Source: Planctomycetota bacterium (GTDB lineage Bacteria > Planctomycetota > B15-G4). From it: a DNA stretch of 32,812 nt. The position numbers and the translations under genes were made by a program. Below, piece after piece: positions 14,021 to 23,188 of the stretch; the stretch's first letter is position 1; each line of letters begins with the position of its first letter. The notes under the pieces are model-generated. The model saw only the letters and a list, made by a program, of their open reading frames with translations, did not search any database and had not been told where the DNA came from. The stretch is from contig QNBX01000033.1 of the NCBI GenBank assembly GCA_003644265.1, positions 1-32,812 on the forward strand, in the 5' to 3' direction.

Positions 14021-15850
14021 TTGACTCCCCGCCCGCCCCTGCTGCTGCTCGCGGTGGCCCTGCCTCTGGCCCTCGCTGCCGCGGTTCTGGCTGCGCCCTC
14101 CCTGGCCACGGCGAACCCGGCGGCCCCGGCCCTGTCCGCACCTGATCCGGCGGATGAGGACACCAGCCTGGCCGCGGCCCTGAAACTCGCGGCGCCACAC
14201 TTCGACAAGCAGCTGGCCTATGACCTGGTGGCCGAGATCGACCCGTACTACCGCATGCGCGGCAACAGTGGCTATCTCCGCAGCCTGGAGGCCTGCCACC
14301 GCGTGCTCAGCGAGGCCGGCTTCGCGAGTCCCGGCTCGGACGCCCTCGACGAGTTGGAGTTCCACGACTACGGCCCCGTGCTGCCGGCCTGGACGCCCTT
14401 CAGCGCCAGCCTGTCGGTCTACTCGCCGGACGTGGGCGTGCTGCACTCGTTCGACACCGAAGCCGGCGCCGAGCGCACCTTTCTCTGCGGCAACAGCTTC
14501 CCGACCCGACCCGACGGCCTGATCGCACCGCTGGTGCGTTTCGAGCACAGCAAGCCGGTGGAGTCCTACGCCGGCACCATCGTGTACGGCGACCTGCCGG
14601 CCAAGTCGCTGTTTGCGCGAGCGGTGCAGCAGGGCGGCGCCCTGGGCGTGATCAGCTCGTTCCTGCCCGAGTACAACGACCCGGACTTCCAGCGCGACGC
14701 CATCCGCTACTCGTCCGTGCCCTACGACGCCGAGCGCAAGGGCTTCGGCCTGAACGTCTCGCCCGCCAAGCGCGACGTGCTCAACCGGCTTATCGGCGGC
14801 GGCATGGTCTACGTGAAGGTGGTCATCAATAGCCGCTTCAGCGACAGCCGCAGCCGCACGCTGGTGGCCACCATCGCCGGTTCGGAGGATCGCGCCGGGC
14901 GCGTGGCCGTCGTGTCCCACGTGGATGAGCCCGGCGCCAACGACAACGCCTCGGGCGTGGCTACCACGGTGGCCATGGCTGCTGGCTGGAGCCGCGCCAT
15001 CAAGGCCGGCGAGCTGCCGCGCCCGCGTCGCTCGGTCACGTTCCTGATCGGCATGGAGTTCGAGTGCAGCCGCGAGTGGCTGCGCTCGATCTCGGACTCG
15101 GTGGACATGGCCCTGATCGTCGACATGGTGGGCCAGGACGCGTCGTCCAACGGCGCCGTGCCGCTGGTGGAGCGCATGCCCGACCCGGGCGCCATCTGGG
15201 ACCGCCCGCCGCTCGACATCCACAGCGCCTGGGGCCGCGGCGACGTGCGCCAGAGCGATCTCGAGGGCAGCTTCCTGAACGACTACGTCATGGCCGCCAT
15301 GGGCGCGCGCAAGCAGGCCAACGGCTGGCCCGTGACCAGCAATCCCTACGAGGGCGGCTCCGATCACGAGTCGTTCCTGGAGCGCGGCATCCCGGCGGTG
15401 CTGCTGTGGCACTTCACCGATCCCTACTACCACACCAGCCTGGACCGCCTCGAAGAGGTCTCCCCCGACGAGATGGAGAACGTGGGCGTGGCCACCCTGG
15501 CGCTGCTGCACCACTTCTGCCAGGCCGGCTACGAGCGCGCCGACGAGGTGCTGGAGATCCTGACCGACGCCGCGCGCCTGCGGCTGGAGACCGAGGCCGA
15601 GAACGCCGTGCGCTTCCTGGTGGCGGTCGCGGACGACCCGGCCCGGCGTGCCTTGGTGGGCGACCGCGAGCGCACCATCATCGCCGCCTGGAGCCACTGG
15701 TACCGCGAGGCCGTGCTCTCCATGGAGGAGCACTTTGAGCCCGGCGGCTCACGCGACGACGACCGCAAGGCCCTCGAAGCCCACATCGACGACGCCGTGG
15801 CCGAGCTGCGCCGCCTCGAACGCCAGGCCCTCAGCGCCCTCGACGAGTAG
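14021..15850 (+). CDS. Exported M28-family metallopeptidase with PA-like insert
   Basis: About 609 residues. A hydrophobic signal (PRPPLLLLAVALPLALAAAV, cut near ATA-NP) leads to a mixed N-terminal domain containing a PA-like segment (about 165-275, with YAGTIVYGDLP). The M28 zinc domain follows: SHVDEPGANDNASG (His300, Asp308), GMEFECSREW (Glu346), IVDMVGQD (Asp368), GGSDHESFLERGIPAV and YYHTSLDRLEEV (His471). It likely trims peptides in the periplasm. Canonical members have adjacent Glu-Glu, but here Glu346 is followed by Phe, so the second zinc site may be changed. A helical C-terminal tail (about 500-609) is extra. Start TTG 14021 chosen for its ribosome site; GTG 13988 would add 11 residues. 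It stands alone, convergent with the YkgJ-like gene. Confidence 0.85.
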   Translation: MTPRPPLLLLAVALPLALAAAVLAAPSLATANPAAPALSAPDPADEDTSLAAALKLAAPHFDKQLAYDLVAEIDPYYRMRGNSGYLRSLEACHRVLSEAGFASPGSDALDELEFHDYGPVLPAWTPFSASLSVYSPDVGVLHSFDTEAGAERTFLCGNSFPTRPDGLIAPLVRFEHSKPVESYAGTIVYGDLPAKSLFARAVQQGGALGVISSFLPEYNDPDFQRDAIRYSSVPYDAERKGFGLNVSPAKRDVLNRLIGGGMVYVKVVINSRFSDSRSRTLVATIAGSEDRAGRVAVVSHVDEPGANDNASGVATTVAMAAGWSRAIKAGELPRPRRSVTFLIGMEFECSREWLRSISDSVDMALIVDMVGQDASSNGAVPLVERMPDPGAIWDRPPLDIHSAWGRGDVRQSDLEGSFLNDYVMAAMGARKQANGWPVTSNPYEGGSDHESFLERGIPAVLLWHFTDPYYHTSLDRLEEVSPDEMENVGVATLALLHHFCQAGYERADEVLEILTDAARLRLETEAENAVRFLVAVADDPARRALVGDRERTIIAAWSHWYREAVLSMEEHFEPGGSRDDDRKALEAHIDDAVAELRRLERQALSALDE

Positions 15851-15871
15851 CCCCCGGGCCGAGGTGTGCTG

Positions 15872-16324
15872 TTAGCGTCGCTTGGCCTTGGCCTTGCGCT
15901 TGGCCTTCTTCTTCTTGCGCGCCCGCTTGGCCTCGTACTTGGCCACCCACTCATCGCGGTAGCTCTCGAGCTCCTCGATGGTGCGGAAGGTGATGTCGCC
16001 GTCGCTGGCGCCGTCCAGGTCGCACCAGTCGTCGTCGTACTCGCGGCAGATGCTGGGCCGGTCTTCGTAGCGCGAGCAGGCGTTGTCTTTGCCCAGCCAG
16101 GTGCACTTGCGGAAGATCTGCAGGTACCAGTCGCCCTCATCGATGAACAGGTTGGTGTCCTCGTGGATGAGGTACCAGCGCAGGTTCTCGAAGTCCTCGG
16201 GCTCGTCCGGCGTGTCGATCTCGAGCGCGAAGTAGCGGCAGCACAGGGCGGTGCAGCCGCCGCACTTGGTCTTCTCGAAGGGGACCGGGGCCGCGTCTTT
16301 GGGTGCCTCTTTCACGGTGCTCAT
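15872..16324 (-). CDS. YkgJ-type cysteine-cluster protein
   Basis: The 150-residue protein has the CxxC...CC...C pattern of the YkgJ family: Cys21, 24, 28 and 29 in KCGGCTALCCRYF, then Cys74, 83 (KCTWLGKDNACSRYEDRP), 93 and 101. The family was annotated as a zinc- or iron-binding, Fe-S-like cluster domain of unknown function. The last 20 or so residues are almost all Lys, Arg and Ala, which suggests nucleic-acid or ribosome contact, but that is a guess. The ATG at 16324 is chosen because the domain follows closely; an ATG at 16360 is also in frame. The 142 bases before it are featureless. Confidence 0.85.
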   Translation of the reverse strand: MSTVKEAPKDAAPVPFEKTKCGGCTALCCRYFALEIDTPDEPEDFENLRWYLIHEDTNLFIDEGDWYLQIFRKCTWLGKDNACSRYEDRPSICREYDDDWCDLDGASDGDITFRTIEELESYRDEWVAKYEAKRARKKKKAKRKAKAKRR

Positions 16325-16466
16325 GCTCCGAGGTCTAAGGCACGTGGCGCGGCCGTTCAAGCGCTCGCTGCATGAGGAGAGGCGTGGAGCGCGGGCAGGG
16401 GAGCGGCGGCGCCGGCGTCAGACCGGGCCTGCGCGTCGGCCGGGCAGCGCTCCGGCCCGCCGCAGG

Positions 16467-18620
16467 TCACTCCTGTGCGGCGCGCGCGCGCTCCAGGTTG
16501 CGGAGCACCACGGGGTGCTCGGGTTGCAGCTCCAGCGCCCGCAGGAACGACGCCTCGGCGGCTTGGTGTTGCCCCAGCTCGAGCAACACATTGCCCAGGT
16601 TGTTGTGCAGCTCCAGCGTGTCCTGGCCCAGGTCCTGGGCGCGGCGGTAGGCCTGCGCGGCTTGCTCAGGGCGGCCCAGGCGCTTGAGCACCAGGCCGCG
16701 CTGCACGTGGGCCAGGGGCTCGTCGGGGTCGAACTTCAGGGCCTGATCCACCAACCGCAGGGCCAGCTCCAGCTGCTCGCTGCCGCTGCGTAGCTCCTGG
16801 GCCACGGCGCGCTCGGCAAAGGCCAGCAGCGGCCCGGCCAGGGCGTCCCCGCCGGGGCGGCTGGGCAGGTCCATCAGGCGCTGGGTGGCCGCCTGCACCG
16901 CGTCGAGCGGCGCCGCCAGCACATCCCTGGGCGGTTCGCCCACGGCGCGCAGCGACTCCATCAGCAGGGCCAGGCGCCAAGCGGCGTCCCAGGCCTCGTC
17001 GCTGCGCGGGGTCAGCAGGGGCGAGCTGCAGCCCAGGCTCAGCACCAGCATGCGACGCCCGCCGGGGAAGGCCGGCGCGATCTCGACGCTGCGGCGAGCC
17101 CAGTCGACGGCGCGGTCGCGGGCGCGTCGCGCGGCTCCCGGCTCGTCGGCGCTGAGGGCCTCGTAGCGCAGCACGCTGGCGGCGTTGGAGTAGCTGACGT
17201 GGTCGCCGCCGGCAGCGCTGGGCAGGGGCAGCACCAGGCCCAGGGTCACCAGCAACGCGCCGGCCGCGGCCTCGGCGCCCAGCCGCGCGCGCCGCCCCTC
17301 GCTCCAGAGCCCGGGCCAGCGGTCCAGCAGCCCGGCCGCGAGCACCCACAGGCAGGGGGCGGCCGTGAGCCGGTAGCGCCCCATGACGTAGAAGATCGCC
17401 AGGGTCAGGGCCACCACGCCCAGCCCGCCGCGCAGCACCACCAGCCCCGGGCGAGCGCGCCACGGCAGCAGCACCAGCCCCAGCAGGGCCAGCGGCCCCC
17501 AGAGCGTGAAGTCCGACAGCGGCGTGGCCAGCCAGGGCACGGCCTGCCGCACAAAGGCCCAGTCTTTTACGTCGGCGACCTCGGCGCCGTGGAACAGGTG
17601 CGCCAGCTTGAGGCACGCGCGTTGCAGCGCGGTCACGGGCTGCTCGGCCCAGCGCGCACGCACCTCGCCCCACCACCAGGCGGAGACCTCGCGCCCGTTC
17701 AGCTCGCGCCCGGCGGCCTGCTGGGCCAGCTCCACGGCGTCGACTTCCTCGAACCACGCGTCGCCGCGCCCCGCGCGCAGGGGGGTGTAGATGATGCCCT
17801 GGGACGGGTCGTCGCCGGGCGGGTTGCCGATGGCCGCGTTGCTGCCCGCCTGGTAGGTGCTCAGCACCGGGTCACCGAGGGCCAGGTTGTGGATGCTGGC
17901 GGGCGAGATGGCCAGCAGCGCGCCGGCCAGCACCAGCGCCGCCGCCGCTGGGCGCCGCACGACCGCGCCCCACGGCAGCAGCAGCGAGGCCAGCACCAGC
18001 AGCAGCAGCAGCAGCAGGTTGCCGCGCAGCAGCACGCCCAGGCCCAGCAACAGCCCCAGGGCGAGGCCGCGCCGGGCCAGGGGGCGCGCCGCACGGTCTG
18101 TTGGCGCCTCGAGCAGATCCAGCCACAGGTGCAGCGCCCCCAGGAACACCAGCAGCGAGAGCGAGGCCTTGAGCAGCATGGTCTCGTGAAACAGCAGCGG
18201 CCCGGACACTGCCGCCATGAGCCCGGCCATCAGGCCCGCCCGGCGCGTCAGGACCCGCGCTCCCAGCAGCGCCGTGAGCAGTGCCGTGGCCACGCCCAGC
18301 AGCGACTGCGTCACGAGCACCACGCTGTGTGGGGTCTCGCGCGGGATCACCGCCTGGTCCGGCTCCAGCGCCGTGGGCGGCAGGGCGCGGTAGAGCTGCC
18401 CCAGCAACCAGGGGAACAGCGGCGCCTGGTAGAAGGCACGCTCGCGTGGGCTGCCGTCGGCGGCCAGCTCGCGGGCCCAGCGGTCGTAGGCGCGCTCGTC
18501 TCCCAGCAAGTGCGTGGCCAGGGCGCCGGCTGGGCCCTCGTCGTGCATGAGCGCCGGAACGCTCACCAGCCGCAGGACCGCGGCCAGCAGGGCGATCAGC
18601 AACAGGCTGCGGCGACTCAC
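16467..18620 (-). CDS. Polytopic GT-C-like glycosyltransferase with C-terminal TPRs
   Basis: The 717-residue protein has a hydrophobic, multi-pass N-terminal part (about 1-440) in the style of family 39/PMT-ArnT glycosyltransferases: an acidic loop-1 motif in GDERAYDRWA, then FYQAPLFPWLLGQLY, and many Leu-rich helices including an LLLLLLL run. Residues about 580-717 hold tetratricopeptide repeats (LVDQALKFDPDEPLAHVQRG, AQAYRRAQDLGQDTLELHNN, AEASFLRALELQPEHPVVLR). Such enzymes move sugars from polyprenyl-phosphate donors to lipids or proteins on the outer face of the inner membrane; donor and acceptor are unknown. The GTG start at 18620 overlaps the upstream gene's stop by four bases. It lies after a second GT-C-like gene, so the two probably act in one glycan pathway. 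Confidence 0.8.
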   Translation of the reverse strand: MSRRSLLLIALLAAVLRLVSVPALMHDEGPAGALATHLLGDERAYDRWARELAADGSPRERAFYQAPLFPWLLGQLYRALPPTALEPDQAVIPRETPHSVVLVTQSLLGVATALLTALLGARVLTRRAGLMAGLMAAVSGPLLFHETMLLKASLSLLVFLGALHLWLDLLEAPTDRAARPLARRGLALGLLLGLGVLLRGNLLLLLLLVLASLLLPWGAVVRRPAAAALVLAGALLAISPASIHNLALGDPVLSTYQAGSNAAIGNPPGDDPSQGIIYTPLRAGRGDAWFEEVDAVELAQQAAGRELNGREVSAWWWGEVRARWAEQPVTALQRACLKLAHLFHGAEVADVKDWAFVRQAVPWLATPLSDFTLWGPLALLGLVLLPWRARPGLVVLRGGLGVVALTLAIFYVMGRYRLTAAPCLWVLAAGLLDRWPGLWSEGRRARLGAEAAAGALLVTLGLVLPLPSAAGGDHVSYSNAASVLRYEALSADEPGAARRARDRAVDWARRSVEIAPAFPGGRRMLVLSLGCSSPLLTPRSDEAWDAAWRLALLMESLRAVGEPPRDVLAAPLDAVQAATQRLMDLPSRPGGDALAGPLLAFAERAVAQELRSGSEQLELALRLVDQALKFDPDEPLAHVQRGLVLKRLGRPEQAAQAYRRAQDLGQDTLELHNNLGNVLLELGQHQAAEASFLRALELQPEHPVVLRNLERARAAQE

Positions 18621-20179
18621 GGCGCGACGAAGATGGCCATGTCGGCGTGCAGCGGGCTGGGGATGGTGGCGGGCGCGTCCACATGGAACGTAGCCACACG
18701 CTGGGTGAGCCCGAAGAAGCTGGCGTAGTCGTCCACGCGCTGCATCAGCGCGGCGAAGTCCTGGGGTGGCAGCTCGGCCCAGAGCTGCTTGAGCTCGGGG
18801 CTGTGACCCGAGGCGTAGAGCGCCGGGAAGACCACCAGCGCGTCCGGCTGCTGCTGTCCCAGCCACTCGGCCGCGCCGGCCTCGCCGCCCTGGGCTAGGG
18901 CGCGGGTCAGGCCGCGGCTGTGGTTGCCCCACAGATCCAGCAGCGGGCGCTCGCCGAAGAAGCGGATGGCGCCGGCGTCGTGGGCTGCCACCAGGGCGCC
19001 GGGCGGCAGGTGCTCGGCGACCCAGAGGCCTGCTGCCACGTTGAGCGTCTCGGTGTCACGGCACTGGGCGGCGAAGCGCGCGCGGAGGCTGACCGCCTGG
19101 GCCGGGAGACCGCGCGCCAGCAAGAGCAACAGCAGGCTGGGGCCGATCAGCAGGCTGGCATATAGCGGCCGGCAGCGCGTGCCCGCGAAGGCCGTGCGCA
19201 GCAGCGAGCAGACGCCGATCCCCATCAGCAGCACCAGCAGCGGCCAGGCCAGCAGCACATACCGAGCCCAGTAGTAGGGCACCACGCCCGAGTCTCCGTG
19301 CAGCTCCAGCGGGCGGCTCAGCAGCACCGCCGGCAGCAGCAGCGCCGCGCAGCCCAGGCTGAGCCGGCCCAGGCCATGGCGCCCGCCGTCCAGCACATAG
19401 GCGCCCACGACCGCCGCCAGCGGTAGGGCCAGGCCCCAGCCGGTGTCGCGCAGCACCGCCACCAGCGCGTTCCAGATGGCCAGCGGGTCCAGCACCAGCC
19501 CGGCCTTGGTCTCGAAGGTCGAGGGCCACGGCAGCCCCGAGACGAGCTGGCAGTACGCCAGCCACGGCGCCAGCACCAGCCCCATGATCAGGAGCATGGG
19601 CGGCAGGGACGCCAGCCGCCGCCGCCCCAGCCACAGGGCCGCCAACCCCGCCAGCACGAGCCCCTCCGGGCGCGCGAGCACCAGCGCGCCCGCCACCAGG
19701 CCGACGCGCTTGTGCTTGTGGTCGATCAGCGTGTCCACCAGCAGCAGTGTGAGCAGTCCGAACAGCGGCTGCTCCATGCCGCTGAAGCGATCGAACACGA
19801 GCTGGGGGTCGAGGCTCAGGGCGAGGCCGGCGCACAGCGCGGGCAGGGGCCCCGCGCGCAGGGCCAGGCGATACCCCGCCAGCGCCAGCGCCAGGCCCGT
19901 CAGGCCCCCCAGGACGCGCACGAACAGGTCGGGCCGCTGCCCGAGGGCGTCGGCCAGGGCCACGGGCAGCCCCAGCAGGCCGGTCCACAGCGGCGCGGTG
20001 ACGCCGGTCTCGAGCTGACCCGGGTTGTAGGCGAAGCCCTCGCCGGCCATCAGCGCCCGGGCGTACACCATGTGGATCCAGGTGTCGTCGAGCGGGAAGC
20101 CGGGACCCGCATCCCACAGGAAGAGGCTGGCCGCCGCGAGCTGCGCCGCCACGAGGACAATCAGGTGCCGGACCCGCAT
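18617..20179 (-). CDS. Polytopic GT-C-like membrane glycosyltransferase
   Basis: The 520-residue protein has about ten or more hydrophobic segments and an N-terminal FPLDDTWIHMVYARALMAG (Asp31-Asp32), the double-Asp loop typical of GT-C glycosyltransferases, followed by GFAYNPGQLETGVTAPLW, a signature seen in many bacterial membrane proteins of this group. The C-terminal 150 residues are soluble (AEHLPPGALVAAHDAGAIRFF, and DLWGNHSRGLT), as is usual for the periplasmic domain. The start at 20179 begins MRVRHLIVLVAA with a positive inside and a membrane helix; an ATG at 20233 is in frame but adds a hydrophilic lead. It is coupled to the TPR glycosyltransferase and divergent from the propeller-like gene, 71 bases away. 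The exact reaction is unknown. Confidence 0.8.
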   Translation of the reverse strand: MRVRHLIVLVAAQLAAASLFLWDAGPGFPLDDTWIHMVYARALMAGEGFAYNPGQLETGVTAPLWTGLLGLPVALADALGQRPDLFVRVLGGLTGLALALAGYRLALRAGPLPALCAGLALSLDPQLVFDRFSGMEQPLFGLLTLLLVDTLIDHKHKRVGLVAGALVLARPEGLVLAGLAALWLGRRRLASLPPMLLIMGLVLAPWLAYCQLVSGLPWPSTFETKAGLVLDPLAIWNALVAVLRDTGWGLALPLAAVVGAYVLDGGRHGLGRLSLGCAALLLPAVLLSRPLELHGDSGVVPYYWARYVLLAWPLLVLLMGIGVCSLLRTAFAGTRCRPLYASLLIGPSLLLLLLARGLPAQAVSLRARFAAQCRDTETLNVAAGLWVAEHLPPGALVAAHDAGAIRFFGERPLLDLWGNHSRGLTRALAQGGEAGAAEWLGQQQPDALVVFPALYASGHSPELKQLWAELPPQDFAALMQRVDDYASFFGLTQRVATFHVDAPATIPSPLHADMAIFVAP

Positions 20180-20250
20180 AGGCGGCAGGCTATCAAACGG
20201 TAGGCTGTCCCAAGCTGGGGCGCACAACACCATCGGGGAGCGCTGTTCAC

Positions 20251-21441
20251 GTGAGCCGTCTCTTCTCGACCTTGGCCGCTGTGGCCGTCCTGGCGCTGGT
20301 GCTGTGGTGGCTGCTCACGCCGTCGCTGGCCAGCCTCGATCTGGGCCCCGGCGACGAGCTGCGAGCCTGCCCGGGCGCCCCGATCTTCGTGGTGCGCCGT
20401 GGCGACTCCTGGTACTGGTTGCCGGCAGGGGCCAGTCAGGCCTCCCAGGCCCAGGCCCTGCCCGACGATCTGCTGGACCCGCCCGCGCTGTGCGCCGATG
20501 GCACGCTGCTGCTGCACCTGCCCGGCCGGCTGCTGCGCCAGGCCCCGGACGGCACCCGCAGCGAGCTGACCCTGCCGGCGGCTGGTTCGCCCGGAGCTCT
20601 GGGGAGCGCTGGCGCTGGCGCTGGAGCAACGGCGATGGGGGCCGGCGCAGGCCAGGCCAGCGCGGATCCGACCCCTCCGCGTTTGCTGGGCGTGGATCCG
20701 GCTGGTCAGCCCGTGCTGTCCCAGGGTGATCCCCCCCGGCTGTGGGTGGCCCAGGGCGAGTCCTGGCTGCCGCTCATTGCGGGCGACGTGTGGGCCTCTC
20801 CCCCCGCGGACGCGTCCGTGCTGCTGTCCGGCGCGGGGCCGGTGTTGGCCTATCGCGGCCTCGCCGGCTGGGAGGCCTGGAGCTGGGACGCGGGCCAGGT
20901 GCGGCGCGTGCTGGCCGACGCCTGCGTGGGGCAGGACGCAGTCTTCACGCCCGATGGCGCGGCGCTGGTGGTGGAGGGCCGCAGCGACGGGCTCTTCCGG
21001 CTGGACCTCGCCAGCGGGGGGCTCGCGTTCATGTCAAACGGCAACCTGGGCGCCAGCCAGCGCGTGCCGTTCTCTGCGGCCTATCGCGGCGACCCGCTGC
21101 TGCTGAACACGTCCCAGCGCGATCGCGAGGGCTTCCTGCAGATCTTCCAGAACCAGCTCACGGGCGGCGCGCGCGGCTCCATGACCAGCGGCGGCCTGCA
21201 CCATTACCTGCCGGCGGCGGCGCCCGACGGCCGCTTGCTGGCCTACGTGCAGGCGTCGTTCGACGAACAGGGCAGCGACGCCTTCGAGGAGTCGGTCTAC
21301 ATGCTCGATTTCGAGCAGAAGCTGGCGGATGAGGTGCTGCGGCGCCCCGGCGGCCGGCTCCATCAGGGGCCTGTCTTCGTGGGCCGCGGCTCCACACTCA
21401 TCTTGCTGGCCGGCGGGCGCGTCCACGCGATCCGGCCTTGA
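20251..21441 (+). CDS. Membrane-anchored beta-propeller-like (TolB/PD40-style) protein
   Basis: The 396-residue protein has one N-terminal membrane anchor (about 8-25, ending LTPSLA) and an extracytoplasmic part built of repeating short strands of the type PDGxxLxxxxxxDGLFRLDL, as in TolB/WD40-like propellers (for example DAVFTPDGAALVVEGRSDG and LPAAAPDGRLLAYVQASF). Between them lies a Gly/Ala low-complexity linker (about 111-137). No enzymatic motif is visible; such proteins usually hold other envelope proteins. The GTG start at 20251 has GGGGAG ten bases upstream. It is followed after 32 bases by the M28 lipoprotein gene and may be in one transcription unit with it. Confidence 0.7.
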   Translation: MSRLFSTLAAVAVLALVLWWLLTPSLASLDLGPGDELRACPGAPIFVVRRGDSWYWLPAGASQASQAQALPDDLLDPPALCADGTLLLHLPGRLLRQAPDGTRSELTLPAAGSPGALGSAGAGAGATAMGAGAGQASADPTPPRLLGVDPAGQPVLSQGDPPRLWVAQGESWLPLIAGDVWASPPADASVLLSGAGPVLAYRGLAGWEAWSWDAGQVRRVLADACVGQDAVFTPDGAALVVEGRSDGLFRLDLASGGLAFMSNGNLGASQRVPFSAAYRGDPLLLNTSQRDREGFLQIFQNQLTGGARGSMTSGGLHHYLPAAAPDGRLLAYVQASFDEQGSDAFEESVYMLDFEQKLADEVLRRPGGRLHQGPVFVGRGSTLILLAGGRVHAIRP

Positions 21442-21473
21442 CCCCCCGTTCTCTCCGAAGTGGAGTCCCCGCC

Positions 21474-23021
21474 GTGATCGTCCGTCGCTTGCGTTGGATC
21501 GCGCCCGCCCTGGGCTGGGCGCTGGCAGCCTGTGCCTCGAACCACCCCGGCCTGCCGCCGGAGCTGGAGCCGCGCCTGGCGGCGCATCTCGCCTTCCTGT
21601 CCAGCGATGAGCTGGCGGGGCGCGAGACCGGCACTCCCGGTGGCGCGGTGGCCGCGCGTTACGTCGCGACCGTGCTGGAGAGCCTCGGGTTGCAGCCGGC
21701 CGGTGACGAGGGCAGCTTCCTGCAGGCCTATCCGCTGACCCGCAAGCGCACCCTGGAGTCGGCCTCCCGGGCGCAGCTGGTGGGCGGCGAGCCGCTGCTG
21801 CTGGGCGACGACTTCGTGCCCCGGGGCATGGGCATCGAGGGCTTCCAGGTCTCGGCCGAGGCCGTCTTCGTGGGCTACGGCCTGGTGGACGCCGAGGCCG
21901 GGCTGGACAGCTACGCCGGGCTCGATCTGGAGGGCCGCCTGGCCGTGGCGCTGATTGGCAACCGGCGTGCCAGCGACGAGCTTCCGGCGATCTCGTGGAG
22001 CGTGCAGGGCGAGGTGGCCGCCGAGCACGGCGCCGTGGGCCTGGTGCTGCTGGCCGCGCCCGACGATCGGGCCGGCGAGCGCACCCTGCGCTGGATGCGG
22101 CGCGACCTGGAGCACACCTCCACGAGCCTGGGCCTGCCCGAGAGCGAGGACGCCGAGTCGCCCTTCCCCATGGTCTTCCTGGCTCCCGACGCGGCCGTGG
22201 CGCTGATGGCGGCGGGCGGTCTCGACCTGAGCGCCGAGCACGCCGCGCGCGCCGCCGACGCCGGGTTGCCCGGCGCAGCGCTCCCCGGCGTGAGCCTCGA
22301 GCTGGCCAGCGCCGTCGAGGTGGAACTGCTCTACGCCCACAACGTGGTGGCCCTGCTGCCCGGCAGCGACCCCGAGCTGGCCCATGAGGCGGTGCTGCTC
22401 TCGGCCCACATGGACCACGTGGGCGTGGCCGAGAATGGCGACGTGTTCAACGGTGCCGACGACAACGCCTCGGGCACCACGGCCCTGCTCATGGCCGCCG
22501 AGTTGCTGGCCTCGCGCGAGCGCGCCCCGGCACGCTCGGTGCTGTTCTTGGCGGTGTCCGGCGAGGAGAAGGGCCTGCTGGGCAGCAAATGGTGGGTGGG
22601 GCACCCGACCTGGCCGCTGGCGGATGTGGTGGCCGACATCAACGCCGATATGGTGGGCCGCAACGCCTCCGGGTCCATTGGCATCACGCCATCAGATGAG
22701 CACGAGGCCTACAACTCGATTGTGGAGCGCGCCCGGAAGCTGGGCCCGGAGATGGGCCTGGAGGTGCGTTTCCAGGCCGGCGAGGGCGAGCTCCGGCGCC
22801 GGGTGGACATCTACTACCACCGCTCCGACCACGCCAACTTCTCGGAGGTGGGCATCCCCGTGGCGTTCTTCTTTGCCGGGGAGCACGTCGACTACCACCG
22901 TGTCGGCGACACGTTCGACAAGATTGATCTGGGCAAGGTGGGGCGGGTTTCGGCCCTGGTGGCGGCCTTGCTGAGCGACGTGGCCGACGCTCCGGACAGG
23001 CCCCACGCCATCGCCAGATGA
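21474..23021 (+). CDS. M28-family aminopeptidase-like lipoprotein
   Basis: The 515-residue protein begins with a lipoprotein signal and a clean lipobox (LAAC, Cys20). It has a PA-type insert (about 90-290) inside an M28 zinc peptidase: SAHMDHVGV (His312), GADDNASG (Asp329), SGEEKGLLGS (Glu364-Glu365), INADMVGR (Asp392) and DYHRVGDT (His475). All five zinc or catalytic positions are intact, unlike the other M28 protein in the window. It likely removes N-terminal residues from peptides at the outer face of the envelope. I chose GTG 21474 because GGAG lies eight bases upstream and the signal then has normal length; a TTG at 21438, overlapping the previous stop, is also in frame. Confidence 0.88.
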   Translation: MIVRRLRWIAPALGWALAACASNHPGLPPELEPRLAAHLAFLSSDELAGRETGTPGGAVAARYVATVLESLGLQPAGDEGSFLQAYPLTRKRTLESASRAQLVGGEPLLLGDDFVPRGMGIEGFQVSAEAVFVGYGLVDAEAGLDSYAGLDLEGRLAVALIGNRRASDELPAISWSVQGEVAAEHGAVGLVLLAAPDDRAGERTLRWMRRDLEHTSTSLGLPESEDAESPFPMVFLAPDAAVALMAAGGLDLSAEHAARAADAGLPGAALPGVSLELASAVEVELLYAHNVVALLPGSDPELAHEAVLLSAHMDHVGVAENGDVFNGADDNASGTTALLMAAELLASRERAPARSVLFLAVSGEEKGLLGSKWWVGHPTWPLADVVADINADMVGRNASGSIGITPSDEHEAYNSIVERARKLGPEMGLEVRFQAGEGELRRRVDIYYHRSDHANFSEVGIPVAFFFAGEHVDYHRVGDTFDKIDLGKVGRVSALVAALLSDVADAPDRPHAIAR

Positions 23022-23188
23022 GGGCCCAGGGGCCGCGGGGGCGCCGATGGAGCCTCCCGGCCTGAAGCTGGCGGGGGCGTCGGACCGATGAGGGTTGTCA
23101 CGTCGGGAGACCGCAGCCGTCAGTAGGCAGGGCAGGAGGGACAGATCCCAGGTCCTCCATCCCACAGAACAGGCTCTCGGCAGGTATC

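Noticed and set aside
13901..15733. A 610-codon minus-strand frame opposite the first M28 peptidase
   Set aside because: It mirrors codons of a clear zinc peptidase and has a His/Val/Gly/Gln-rich shadow composition with no recognisable motif.
17996..18020. CAG trinucleotide run
   Set aside because: It simply encodes a Leu run inside a membrane helix of the TPR glycosyltransferase.
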